A stretch of DNA of 64,000 nucleotides from Crocinitomicaceae bacterium (GTDB lineage Bacteria > Bacteroidota > Bacteroidia > Flavobacteriales_D > Crocinitomicaceae), in NCBI GenBank assembly GCA_024643555.1, contig JAHEMQ010000001.1, positions 39,383 through 103,382 on the forward strand. The letters are read 5' to 3'. Of this stretch, positions 1 to 7,146 are shown in pieces. A program made the translations under genes and the position numbers. Within the stretch, counting starts at the first letter, position 1; each line of letters starts with the position of its first letter. The notes beneath the pieces are model-generated. The model worked only from the letters and a program-made list of their open reading frames with translations. It made no database searches and was not told the DNA's origin.

Positions 1-1
1 A

Positions 2-754
2 GTAGAAAGTTCCGACCATAATCGCTTGAAAGATATCATTTCACGAGTGGATAACGGTCGTATTCGTATAAAGTTGTTACCAGATATGTATGCGATTTTG
101 GCTGGGTCAGTCGAAATGACTAACATTTATGGTGCTTTGTTAATTGAGATTATTCCGGATGTTATGCCTTTTTGGCAACAAGCGGTGAAACGATTAATGG
201 ATATTGTTATTTCTGCAATCGCGGTGATTTGTTTGCTGCCATTTTACTTGTTTTCAGCATTGGCTGTTAAGTTGTCCTCTCCTGGACCAATCTTGTTTCT
301 TCAGGAACGTGTGGGAATGAATGGAAAATCATTTCGAATCATCAAGTTTAGAACGATGTACGTAAACTCGGAGCAGCAAGGACCACAATTATCATCGGAA
401 GGTGATCCTAGAATTACACCCATCGGTCGATTTATGCGGAAAACGCGCTTAGATGAATTCCCACAATTTGTGAATGTCCTTCTCGGACAAATGTCCTTGG
501 TTGGTCCACGACCAGAAAGACAATTTTACATCGATCAAATCGTAAAAGTCGAACCGCAATATACTCATTTGACCAAGGTTCGCCCAGGAATAACCTCCTG
601 GGGTCAAGTTAAATTTGGCTATGCGGAAAACGTGGATCAAATGCTGCAACGCATGAAATTTGATTTAATTTACTTGAAAAACAGAAGCCTAGCATTGGAT
701 ATAAAGATCATGTTTTATACCGTCATTATTGTCATCAAAGCAAAAGGGAAATAG
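2..754 (+). CDS. Priming sugar transferase of exopolysaccharide synthesis (3' part; gene begins before the window)
   Basis: The reading frame is already open at the first bases, so about 250 C-terminal residues are visible and the true start is upstream. The part seen holds the end of a Rossmann-like regulatory domain (window residues 1-60), one hydrophobic membrane segment (about 65-92) and a complete bacterial sugar transferase domain. Diagnostic motifs are SPGP, QERVG, KFRTM, the LDEFPQ block with its Asp-Glu catalytic pair, LVGPRPE and VRPGITSWGQ. Family members move a phosphosugar from a UDP-sugar to undecaprenyl phosphate at the inner membrane, the first step of capsule, O-antigen or exopolysaccharide assembly. 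The sugar cannot be read from sequence. A TTG at 26 is in frame but is not a credible start because the domain continues upstream. Confidence 0.9.
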   Translation, partial: VESSDHNRLKDIISRVDNGRIRIKLLPDMYAILAGSVEMTNIYGALLIEIIPDVMPFWQQAVKRLMDIVISAIAVICLLPFYLFSALAVKLSSPGPILFLQERVGMNGKSFRIIKFRTMYVNSEQQGPQLSSEGDPRITPIGRFMRKTRLDEFPQFVNVLLGQMSLVGPRPERQFYIDQIVKVEPQYTHLTKVRPGITSWGQVKFGYAENVDQMLQRMKFDLIYLKNRSLALDIKIMFYTVIIVIKAKGK

Positions 755-793
755 AATTATTTCTTGGATGTTAGGGAATTCAAAAATCCTTCG

Positions 794-801
794 TATCTTT
801 G
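794..801 (+). promoter_or_regulatory. Bacteroidota -7 promoter box for rpsP-rimM
   Basis: TATCTTTG matches the Bacteroidota -7 consensus TAnnTTTG and lies 52 bases before the rpsP ATG. A convincing -33 TTTG element is not obvious; a TTGG at 764-767 is somewhat too far upstream. Position and consensus support it, transcription is inferred. Confidence 0.6.
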
Positions 802-853
802 CACCCACAAATTCATTTATAAACGTAGGTTTCGTACCTCAAATTGTAAAATT

Positions 854-1585
854 ATGGCAACAAGAATTAGATTACAAAGACACGGTAAAAAAGGTAAACC
901 ATTTTTTCATTTGGTTGCAGCAGATAGTCGTGCAAAAAGAGATGGTAAATTCATCGAGAAATTAGGAACGTATAATCCAACAGCGAATCCTGCAGTGATT
1001 AACATCAATTTCGAAGCAACTTTGAATTGGGTTCAAACGGGTGCTGAAATGTCGGATACGGCTCGTGCAATCTTATCTTACAAAGGTGTATTGTACAAAA
1101 ATCACTTATTAAACGGAGTGAAAAAAGGTGCTTTAACAGCTGAGCAAGTTGAAGAGAAATTTGCAAAATGGTTAGCGGATAAAGAAGCGAAAGTGGAAAG
1201 TAAAGTTTCTGGATTAGCTAAAAATGCTGAGAAAGAAAAAATTGCTCGTCAACAAGCTGAAGAAGCAGCGAAAATTGCGAAAGCAGCTGAAGTTGCCGCT
1301 AAAAATGCTCCTGTTGTTGAAGAAGTAGCTGAAGAGGCTGCGGAGGAAGTAGCAGCAGAAGAGGCAACAGCAGAAGTTGTTGAAGAAGCGCCAGCAGTAG
1401 AGGAAGCTCCGGTAGCTGAAGCAGTTGTTGAAGAGGCTCCTGTAGTAGAAGAAACTCCAGCAGTAGAAGAAACTCCAGTAGTTGAAGAGGCTCCAGTAGC
1501 AGAGGAAGTTGTAGAAGAAGCTCCAGCAACGGAAGCAACGGAAGAAGCAGCACCTGAGGCTTCAGAAGAGACTGCGGCTGAATAA
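854..1585 (+). CDS. rpsP: 30S ribosomal protein S16 with long Ala/Glu/Val/Pro-rich acidic tail
   Basis: Residues 1 to about 85 are a recognisable S16 (MATRIRLQRHGKKGKPFFHL start, then DSRAKRDGKFIEKLGTYNP), a small-subunit protein that binds 16S rRNA during early assembly. S16 is usually 80-90 residues; here it is 243. Residues 100-150 are Lys/Glu/Ala-rich and probably helical. Residues 151-243 are almost entirely Glu, Ala, Val, Pro and Thr, with repeated EEAPVVEE-type units and almost no basic residues. Extended S16 tails are known in Bacteroidota, but this one is long and strongly repetitive. The ATG at 854 is chosen because the family N-terminus begins there; a frame opening at 764 runs through the promoter box. 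rimM follows after 5 bases, so the two form an operon. Confidence 0.95.
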   Translation: MATRIRLQRHGKKGKPFFHLVAADSRAKRDGKFIEKLGTYNPTANPAVININFEATLNWVQTGAEMSDTARAILSYKGVLYKNHLLNGVKKGALTAEQVEEKFAKWLADKEAKVESKVSGLAKNAEKEKIARQQAEEAAKIAKAAEVAAKNAPVVEEVAEEAAEEVAAEEATAEVVEEAPAVEEAPVAEAVVEEAPVVEETPAVEETPVVEEAPVAEEVVEEAPATEATEEAAPEASEETAAE

Positions 1586-1590
1586 GCTGT

Positions 1591-2118
1591 ATGCAAAAAC
1601 AAGATTGTTTTTATTTAGGAATAATAGCGAAACTTCACGGATTTAAAGGTGAAGTTTCGTTGTTTTTAGACGTTTCTAATCCATCGGATTATGCGACGTT
1701 GGACGCTGTTTTCATCGAGATAGATGGTAGCTTAATTCCTTTTTTTGTTCAAAACTTGAAGATGAAAACGAAAGGATTCGTCGCAGTGAAATTTGAAGGA
1801 ATCGATAGCGAACAAGATGCACAGCGCATATTAAAGAAACCCGTTTATTTACCAGAGGCTTTTTTGCAAGAATTAGATCAGACATCGTTTTACGATCATG
1901 AAATCATTGGGTACACGGTCTTTGATGAAGTGCATGGAAACGTTGGTGTTGTTGAAAATGTCATTGATATGGCTGCAAATCCACTATTGCAATTAAGCAA
2001 AGATGGGGTAGAGGTTCTTATTCCGATTTTCGAAGGACTTGTTCAAAAAGTTCAGCGCAAAAAAAAGGAGCTTTATGTAAAAGCTCCTGAAGGTTTGATC
2101 GATTTGTATCTTTCTTAA
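1591..2118 (+). CDS. rimM: Ribosome maturation factor RimM
   Basis: This 175-residue protein has the RimM N-terminal beta-barrel (GIIAKLHGFKGEVSLFLD near residues 10-27) and a C-terminal PRC-barrel-like half (NPLLQL, VLIPIFEGLV). RimM binds S19 in the 30S head and helps process and fold 16S rRNA, so its place directly after rpsP fits the conserved pairing. The trmD and rplS genes that complete this operon in many bacteria are not present here. The stop codon lies in a TTAA shared with the stop of the convergent GH3 gene, a 4-base overlap. Length is typical of the family. Confidence 0.95.
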   Translation: MQKQDCFYLGIIAKLHGFKGEVSLFLDVSNPSDYATLDAVFIEIDGSLIPFFVQNLKMKTKGFVAVKFEGIDSEQDAQRILKKPVYLPEAFLQELDQTSFYDHEIIGYTVFDEVHGNVGVVENVIDMAANPLLQLSKDGVEVLIPIFEGLVQKVQRKKKELYVKAPEGLIDLYLS

Positions 2119-3260
2119 TTGGCTTTTAATAAGCCCATCGCAATTTTCATTCGAAGTACTTTCTTAGCCGATTCATCCACACGTTTCTTGAATTCTTTGT
2201 CCGTGCGGTATGCAGCTAATATCTCAGCATGCGCTTTCTTCGCGTCTAGTGGCATCAGTACGATGTCACATCCTGCATGAATGGCTTTGTAAGCCGCTTG
2301 CGGGACATTTACCACACCTCCCATGTTCATGGCATCCGTTACAATTAATCCTTTGAATCCTAGGCTATCTTTTAATAAGTTCGTTACAATTTTTTCTGAA
2401 CAGGTGGAAGGCAATCCTTTAGTGTCGTATTTGGCATTGTTTTGCACCGCAATATGTGCCACCATGATGGATAGAACGCCATTGGCAATCAAGGTTGGAT
2501 AGTTGCATATCTCTTTCATTTCACCATCAATTACTTGAAGTGCTTTGTGTGTATCCCCGGTTACTAATCCATGTCCTGGGAAATGTTTGGCCGTTGCGAT
2601 GATGTTATTTTTTTGAGTTTCTTGAATGAAGGCATCCGACCATGGAATGATATTCGCCGGAACAGCACCAAAACTTCTGAATCCAACTGTCGTGTTCGGT
2701 GACATGTCAACAACAGGTGAAAAGTTGTAATTGATTCCAATGGCATTTAAATCAGCAGAAATCGTTTTGGCACATGCAATGACTTCATCCACATTTTTTA
2801 ACTCATTTGCCTTTTTTACTGGCGTTGAACCCGTGATTTTTCGATTCACTAAACTTGGCTCAGCATCAGCGCTATATAAAAAGGGTAAATTTCCAAATTT
2901 GGAATTATTAGTTTCAAAGTCCTTGATCCAACTGGAAAATTCTTCTTTTGTTCCGTTTAACATTAGGACACCTCCGATGACCCGATCTTTGATGTGTTGA
3001 TCAATCGTCGCTTTGGTTTGACCTAAGCGTCCAACCGCTGGCATGATCAACTGAGCGACAATCGCTGTGTCATCCATTTGTTTGAAAATGCGTTCCACTT
3101 CTTTGTCCAAGTCTTTGTTATCCTTAAGAAAATCAGACAATTGAAAGGTGATTTCGCTTTTTGGCTGTACAACTTTCACTTGTTTGGTCGACTCATTTGA
3201 TTGGGCACAACCTTGAAACAGAAGTCCAGCTAGAAATAAAGGGGTGATTAATTTTTTCAT
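2115..3260 (-). CDS. Glycoside hydrolase family 3 lipoprotein, NagZ-like beta-N-acetylhexosaminidase
   Basis: The protein of 381 residues opens with a lipoprotein signal peptide ending in LFQGC (Cys18), so it is probably anchored in the envelope. The rest is one GH3 barrel: KHFPGHG at 225-231, the D236-T-H238 loop that supplies the acid/base pair in NagZ enzymes, and VTDAMNMGG with candidate nucleophile D309. NagZ-type enzymes release N-acetylglucosamine from muropeptides or from beta-linked GlcNAc chains. Cytosolic NagZ has no signal peptide, so this exported form may work on peptidoglycan or external glycans. No second GH3 domain is present. It has its own promoter at 3279-3286 and ends interlocked with rimM. 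Confidence 0.87.
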   Translation of the reverse strand: MKKLITPLFLAGLLFQGCAQSNESTKQVKVVQPKSEITFQLSDFLKDNKDLDKEVERIFKQMDDTAIVAQLIMPAVGRLGQTKATIDQHIKDRVIGGVLMLNGTKEEFSSWIKDFETNNSKFGNLPFLYSADAEPSLVNRKITGSTPVKKANELKNVDEVIACAKTISADLNAIGINYNFSPVVDMSPNTTVGFRSFGAVPANIIPWSDAFIQETQKNNIIATAKHFPGHGLVTGDTHKALQVIDGEMKEICNYPTLIANGVLSIMVAHIAVQNNAKYDTKGLPSTCSEKIVTNLLKDSLGFKGLIVTDAMNMGGVVNVPQAAYKAIHAGCDIVLMPLDAKKAHAEILAAYRTDKEFKKRVDESAKKVLRMKIAMGLLKAN

Positions 3261-3278
3261 ACGTATGTTCTATGTTTA

Positions 3279-3286
3279 CAAAGATA
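3279..3286 (-). promoter_or_regulatory. -7 promoter box for the GH3 lipoprotein gene
   Basis: Read on the minus strand this is TATCTTTG, an exact TAnnTTTG match 18 bases before the GH3 start codon. A TTTG on the same strand at 3313-3310 is the nearest -33 candidate, with a slightly long spacer of 23 bases. Confidence 0.55.
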
Positions 3287-3299
3287 TTCAATCAGTTCC

Positions 3300-3326
3300 T
3301 TCTTGATTTCAAAATCGAATCAAGAA
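3300..3326. repeat. Small inverted repeat in the GH3/CotH divergent promoter region
   Basis: A perfect 9-base inverted repeat, TTCTTGATT at 3300-3308 and AATCAAGAA at 3318-3326, encloses a 9-base loop. There is no T tract, so it is not an intrinsic terminator. It overlaps the region where the -33 element of the GH3 gene would lie, so it could be an operator, but this is only positional. The remainder of the 203-base gap (3261-3463) shows a TAnnTTTA-like box for the downstream gene and nothing else recognised. Confidence 0.3.
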
Positions 3327-3463
3327 ATAACCAAGCACTTGTCAATAACTATGCCTGAAATAATAAGGGATTTAGGGATGTCTCGGAATTTCAGTTAACT
3401 TTATCTTAACATGCGCAATTTCTTCAAAAAAAAAACATCCTAAATGACAAGAATTATATTGAT

Positions 3464-5725
3464 ATGAAAAAGTACCTAAGCATTTTAGCACTTCTTGTTT
3501 CACTGCATGGAAAAGCACAAGTTCAAAATTTTTATGATCGAGCAAACATTCAGACTATCGAAGTGTTTTTTAGTTTCTCGGATTGGGATGTACAATTAGA
3601 TGCTGCGGTCGCGACGGATACGTATCTCATTGCGGATTCGGTGCGAATCAATGGTGTTAAGTTTGATAGTTGTGGGGTGAAATATAAGGGAAACAGTTCG
3701 TATAATCCAACCAATCAAAAGAATCCACTCCATATTGAGCTAGATCAAATAAAAGGGAATCAAGACTACCAAGGATACACAGATATCAAATTGCAAAATG
3801 GCTACAAAGATCCTTCTATGATTCGAGAAGTTTTATCCTACGCTGTTCTTGAGCAGTATATGGATTGTCCCAAAGCTAATTTTGCCAATGTTTATGTGAA
3901 CGGAACGTATCGAGGAATATACTCAAGTGCAGAAAGCATCAACAATACTTTTAACGCGAATCATTATCATCAAAGTGGTGATACCTATTTTAAGTGCAAT
4001 CCAATCGGTGGAGCAGGACCAGGTAGTTCTGTGAGTCCAGATTTGAAATTCATTAGCATGGACAGTAGTGCCTATGCAAATGGATATGAATTAAGGTCTA
4101 CTTATGGATGGAATCGCTTGGTGGATTTAATCAACACCCTTAATAATGATTTTACGAATATTGAGTCGAAATTAGACATTGACCGTGCGATTTGGATGTT
4201 GGCCTATAATAACGTGTTGGTAAACTTAGATTCTTACAGCGGTGCGTTTCGTCAAAATTATTATTTAACCTGGGATAATAATTTCCGTTTTGTTCCCACG
4301 GTTTGGGATTTGAATATGAGTTTTGGCGGATTCCCCGGCGGAACGGGTTCTGGAACCTTAACACCTAGCACCCTCGATCCAATGTCGAATAGCACATCGG
4401 CAATTCATCCATTAATCGTTAAAATTCTCGGTAATCCGATGTATAAACGCATGTATATGGCGCACGTGCGTACAATGGTGCAAGAAATGTTTGCCAATGA
4501 TTTTTACTTAACCATAGCGAACCAATTAAGAACTACAATTGATGCAACGGTCAATTTGGATCCTTACAAATTTTACACGTATGCTCAATTTCAAAATAGT
4601 TTAACAACTGCTGTAACTGGTACCGGTGGACCTGGAGGCGGTGCGAGTATTCCTGGGATTCAAGCATTGATGAGTGCACGTGTTTCTTATTTTAATTCCA
4701 ACGCCAATTATCTTTTGGTTGCGCCAACAATTGACAGTTATTCTTCATCGGTGACTTCTCCAAATTACAATCAAACGATTACAATAAATGCCACATGTTC
4801 CAATGAATCAACGGTATATTTGGGATATCGTACCAATCATACCCTGAAGTTTAATCGCGTTCAAATGTTCGATGATGGCAATCATAACGATGGAGCCCCA
4901 GGTGATCACGTTTACGGTGTAGATGCACTGGTCAATGGCGCCGTATTTGAGTATTATATTTATGTTGAAAATGCAAATGCTGGATTGTTTAGTCCACTAC
5001 GTGCTGAACATGAATTTCACACTTTGACTGTACTTATTCCTTTTCCAACTGTAGGTTCTGTATTGGTAAATGAAGTCGTGGCTTCAAATGGAACATCAGC
5101 GTTGGATCAAAATGGTGAAAATGACGATTGGATTGAGTTGTACAATACGACTTCAAGTCCTATTGACCTAGCAGGAATGTACCTAAGCGACGACGCGTTA
5201 AACCTTACGAAATGGTCATTTCCAGTTCCAACGATACTTCCAGCAAATGGATTCTTGATAGTTTGGGCAGATAATGATCTTTTCCAAAGTGGCTTGCATG
5301 CCGGATTTAAATTAAATTCCTCGGGGGAAAGTGTTCTTTTATCAAATGGAACAACCATTTATGACCAAGTGAATTTTGGTGTTCAGACGACGGATGTGGC
5401 CTATTCGCGATGTCCGGATGGAGGCGCAACATTTGCCTATGTAACTCCTACCTTTTTTGCGTCAAATAACTGCAATGCCTCGGTAGAATTTACGAATTTC
5501 GAGGTGAGTGTATTTCCAAATCCATTTGATCAGCAAGTGACAATTGAAATGGATGAACAGCTACCAACTACCATTCGCATAACTGATATCAATGGAAAAG
5601 TTCTACTTGAAGAATCGATTACGAGTCCTGAATGGATTATTCATACGGCCAACTGGTCAAACGGCATGTACATCCTTTCACTGCAAAACGAACGAGGTTT
5701 GATGTCAATGAAATTGGTGAAATAA
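3464..5725 (+). CDS. Secreted CotH-kinase family protein with lamin-tail domain and T9SS type A sorting domain
   Basis: A signal peptide (about residues 1-19, ending HGKAQ) leads into a CotH-like domain at roughly 25-370, with VKYKGNSSYN, candidate catalytic D256 in NLDSY, NYYLTWD and WDLN at 281-284. CotH proteins are atypical secreted kinases related to spore-coat CotH; many members have Asp where N284 stands. A lamin-tail fold follows near 530-650 (VNEVVASNG, DDWIELYN). Residues about 680-753 form a T9SS type A domain (VFPNP, ITDINGK, NGMYIL), so the protein should cross the outer membrane and be attached or released there. The substrate is unknown. It stands alone between its own promoter region and a bidirectional terminator. 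Confidence 0.88.
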   Translation: MKKYLSILALLVSLHGKAQVQNFYDRANIQTIEVFFSFSDWDVQLDAAVATDTYLIADSVRINGVKFDSCGVKYKGNSSYNPTNQKNPLHIELDQIKGNQDYQGYTDIKLQNGYKDPSMIREVLSYAVLEQYMDCPKANFANVYVNGTYRGIYSSAESINNTFNANHYHQSGDTYFKCNPIGGAGPGSSVSPDLKFISMDSSAYANGYELRSTYGWNRLVDLINTLNNDFTNIESKLDIDRAIWMLAYNNVLVNLDSYSGAFRQNYYLTWDNNFRFVPTVWDLNMSFGGFPGGTGSGTLTPSTLDPMSNSTSAIHPLIVKILGNPMYKRMYMAHVRTMVQEMFANDFYLTIANQLRTTIDATVNLDPYKFYTYAQFQNSLTTAVTGTGGPGGGASIPGIQALMSARVSYFNSNANYLLVAPTIDSYSSSVTSPNYNQTITINATCSNESTVYLGYRTNHTLKFNRVQMFDDGNHNDGAPGDHVYGVDALVNGAVFEYYIYVENANAGLFSPLRAEHEFHTLTVLIPFPTVGSVLVNEVVASNGTSALDQNGENDDWIELYNTTSSPIDLAGMYLSDDALNLTKWSFPVPTILPANGFLIVWADNDLFQSGLHAGFKLNSSGESVLLSNGTTIYDQVNFGVQTTDVAYSRCPDGGATFAYVTPTFFASNNCNASVEFTNFEVSVFPNPFDQQVTIEMDEQLPTTIRITDINGKVLLEESITSPEWIIHTANWSNGMYILSLQNERGLMSMKLVK

Positions 5726-5736
5726 AACGATGAAAC

Positions 5737-5776
5737 AAAAAAAAGTCCCTGACATTATTGTCAGGGACTTTTTTTT
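5737..5776. terminator. Bidirectional intrinsic terminator between the CotH and Spy-like genes
   Basis: A perfect 10-base-pair stem (GTCCCTGACA at 5745-5754, TGTCAGGGAC at 5759-5768) with a TTAT loop is flanked by eight A residues on the left and eight T residues on the right. It can therefore terminate transcripts arriving from both convergent genes. Confidence 0.92.
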
Positions 5777-5791
5777 GTAATCGAATCTTGT

Positions 5792-6127
5792 TTAGTGATT
5801 GCGTTGTTCGCTTGCGGCTTTCTCTAATTTAGCGAATTGTTCTGCCGTTAAAATATTTTTCAACATGGCAATTCTTGCCTCTTCGTTTGACTTGATGATG
5901 GCCTTCTTTTGGTCTTCTGAATAATTGGACATCATAATACCTTGATTTTTTTGAGCGACACCTAAATGAATCGTGTACACTTGTTCTTGTTGCGCAGTTG
6001 TCAATTTCAACATGGTCGTTTGACTTTGTGTCAATGCCTGTGCTTGTTGTTCTGGTGTTTGCACTTGTTGAGCAAAAGATGTCAATCCGAGTAAGAAAGA
6101 AAATCCTAAAATTTTAATTGCTTTCAT
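5792..6127 (-). CDS. Small periplasmic Spy/CpxP-like protein with LTxxQ motifs
   Basis: The 111-residue product has an N-terminal signal peptide ending near SFAQ and a helical, Gln/Ala-rich mature part. Two LTxxQ-type motifs occur (LTTAQQ around residue 42 and LTAEQF near 93), the signature of Spy/CpxP-like periplasmic helical proteins. Spy acts as an ATP-independent chaperone and CpxP as a stress sensor; in Bacteroidota such small proteins are abundant and mostly uncharacterised. It is a single gene sharing a bidirectional terminator with the CotH gene. Family membership rests on short motifs and general character, so the function is a suggestion. Confidence 0.65.
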   Translation of the reverse strand: MKAIKILGFSFLLGLTSFAQQVQTPEQQAQALTQSQTTMLKLTTAQQEQVYTIHLGVAQKNQGIMMSNYSEDQKKAIIKSNEEARIAMLKNILTAEQFAKLEKAASEQRNH

Positions 6128-6238
6128 GTGTTATGGTTTATTTTAATTAATTCTACTTTATTAAACGAAGTTAAGGAAAAAAGAACAAGTTCATCATTCT
6201 TTATTCTTTCGAAGAGACTAAAACTGAATTTATTCCGT

Positions 6239-6246
6239 TAATTTCG
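6239..6246 (+). promoter_or_regulatory. Possible -7 box (TAATTTCG variant) for the acyltransferase-like gene
   Basis: TAATTTCG differs by one base from TAnnTTTG and ends 15 bases before the TTG start at 6262. The TAnnTTCG form recurs before several genes in this window. No clear -33 element is visible. Confidence 0.35.
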
Positions 6247-6261
6247 TTTTAAAATTCACTT

Positions 6262-7146
6262 TTGAAACTTCTAGCTTCGCGACATATAGACAAACGAAAA
6301 TGGGATCAAATGGTTGCTTCGGATGCACATTTAGATTTTTTTTCTTTATCCTGGGTGTGGGATATCCTGCATCCGAATTGGGAAATGTTGTGCGACGATG
6401 AAGGGAATTATTTAGGTATTCTTCCGAAGGGATCTAAGTTTGGATTATCCTATCGATTGCAGCCATTTTTTATTCGATCCTTGAATTTCAAAACTTCTGC
6501 TTCAGTTTCCCTGTCGGAAATAAACTCATTTATTTCTGGTTCGGCGTCTTATGTGCATGTGAATTTGCCTTTGGATACTGAAGTTCATTCAATGCGTATG
6601 GGGCAATTTCAACAATTGGATTTAAGTCCTAATTTGCTAGAAATTCGAAACGCCTTTTCCACAAATTCGAAGCGGATTTTGAAAAAAATCCCACCAAGCT
6701 TTGAATTAGAGGGAATGGATTCATCTAGAGATTTCGTTTCATTTTTCAAGCATCAAAAAGGGGAGGAGTTGAAAGGATTTTCAAGCAAGGTTTGGTCTCG
6801 ACTTTTGGATTTGTTAGAGCAAACTCAACAGCATGAACTCCTTTCCATATATTCTGTAAAAGAAAAGAACGAGGTCATTGCTGCTGGTGCCTTCATTTCG
6901 TTCAAAGGTACTTGCTTCTTTTTGAAGGGAACTGCTGCGCCTGAAGCGAAGAAACAAGGCGCCATGTATTTCTTGTTGGATGAAGTGATTGCAAAGATTG
7001 AAAGCACACATCACAACTTAGATTTCGTTGGATCAAATAATGAGGCAATTGCGCAGTTTTACCGAAAATTCGGAGCTATCGACATGCCATATGGGATACT
7101 AAAGCAGAATAACCTTCCCGCTATGCTACGTTTGCTCAAGTCTTAA
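6262..7146 (+). CDS. GNAT/FemAB-like acyltransferase-fold protein
   Basis: This 294-residue soluble protein has no signal peptide. Its C-terminal half resembles the GNAT fold of FemAB/BioF2-like proteins: FSTNSKRILKK, IYSVKEKNEVIAAGAFISF, KGTAAPEAKKQGAMYFLLDEVI and DFVGSNNEAIAQFYRKFGA. The last block is the usual ending of an acetyltransferase-type domain, where a change in substrate position and chain topology is seen in lipid II-acylating relatives. Substrate and donor (acyl-CoA or aminoacyl-tRNA) cannot be told. The start is TTG at 6262; the next Met is residue 17, so a shorter form is possible. Its stop codon is interlocked with that of the GH92 gene in a TTAA. Confidence 0.6.
   Translation: MKLLASRHIDKRKWDQMVASDAHLDFFSLSWVWDILHPNWEMLCDDEGNYLGILPKGSKFGLSYRLQPFFIRSLNFKTSASVSLSEINSFISGSASYVHVNLPLDTEVHSMRMGQFQQLDLSPNLLEIRNAFSTNSKRILKKIPPSFELEGMDSSRDFVSFFKHQKGEELKGFSSKVWSRLLDLLEQTQQHELLSIYSVKEKNEVIAAGAFISFKGTCFFLKGTAAPEAKKQGAMYFLLDEVIAKIESTHHNLDFVGSNNEAIAQFYRKFGAIDMPYGILKQNNLPAMLRLLKS

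Noticed and set aside
1249-1602. Long minus-strand frames (Ala/Ser/Thr-rich and Leu-rich) opposite the rpsP tail
   Set aside because: They are the reverse complement of a low-complexity GAA/GCT-type repeat and have no domain, promoter or plausible composition; the plus-strand S16 reading explains the DNA.
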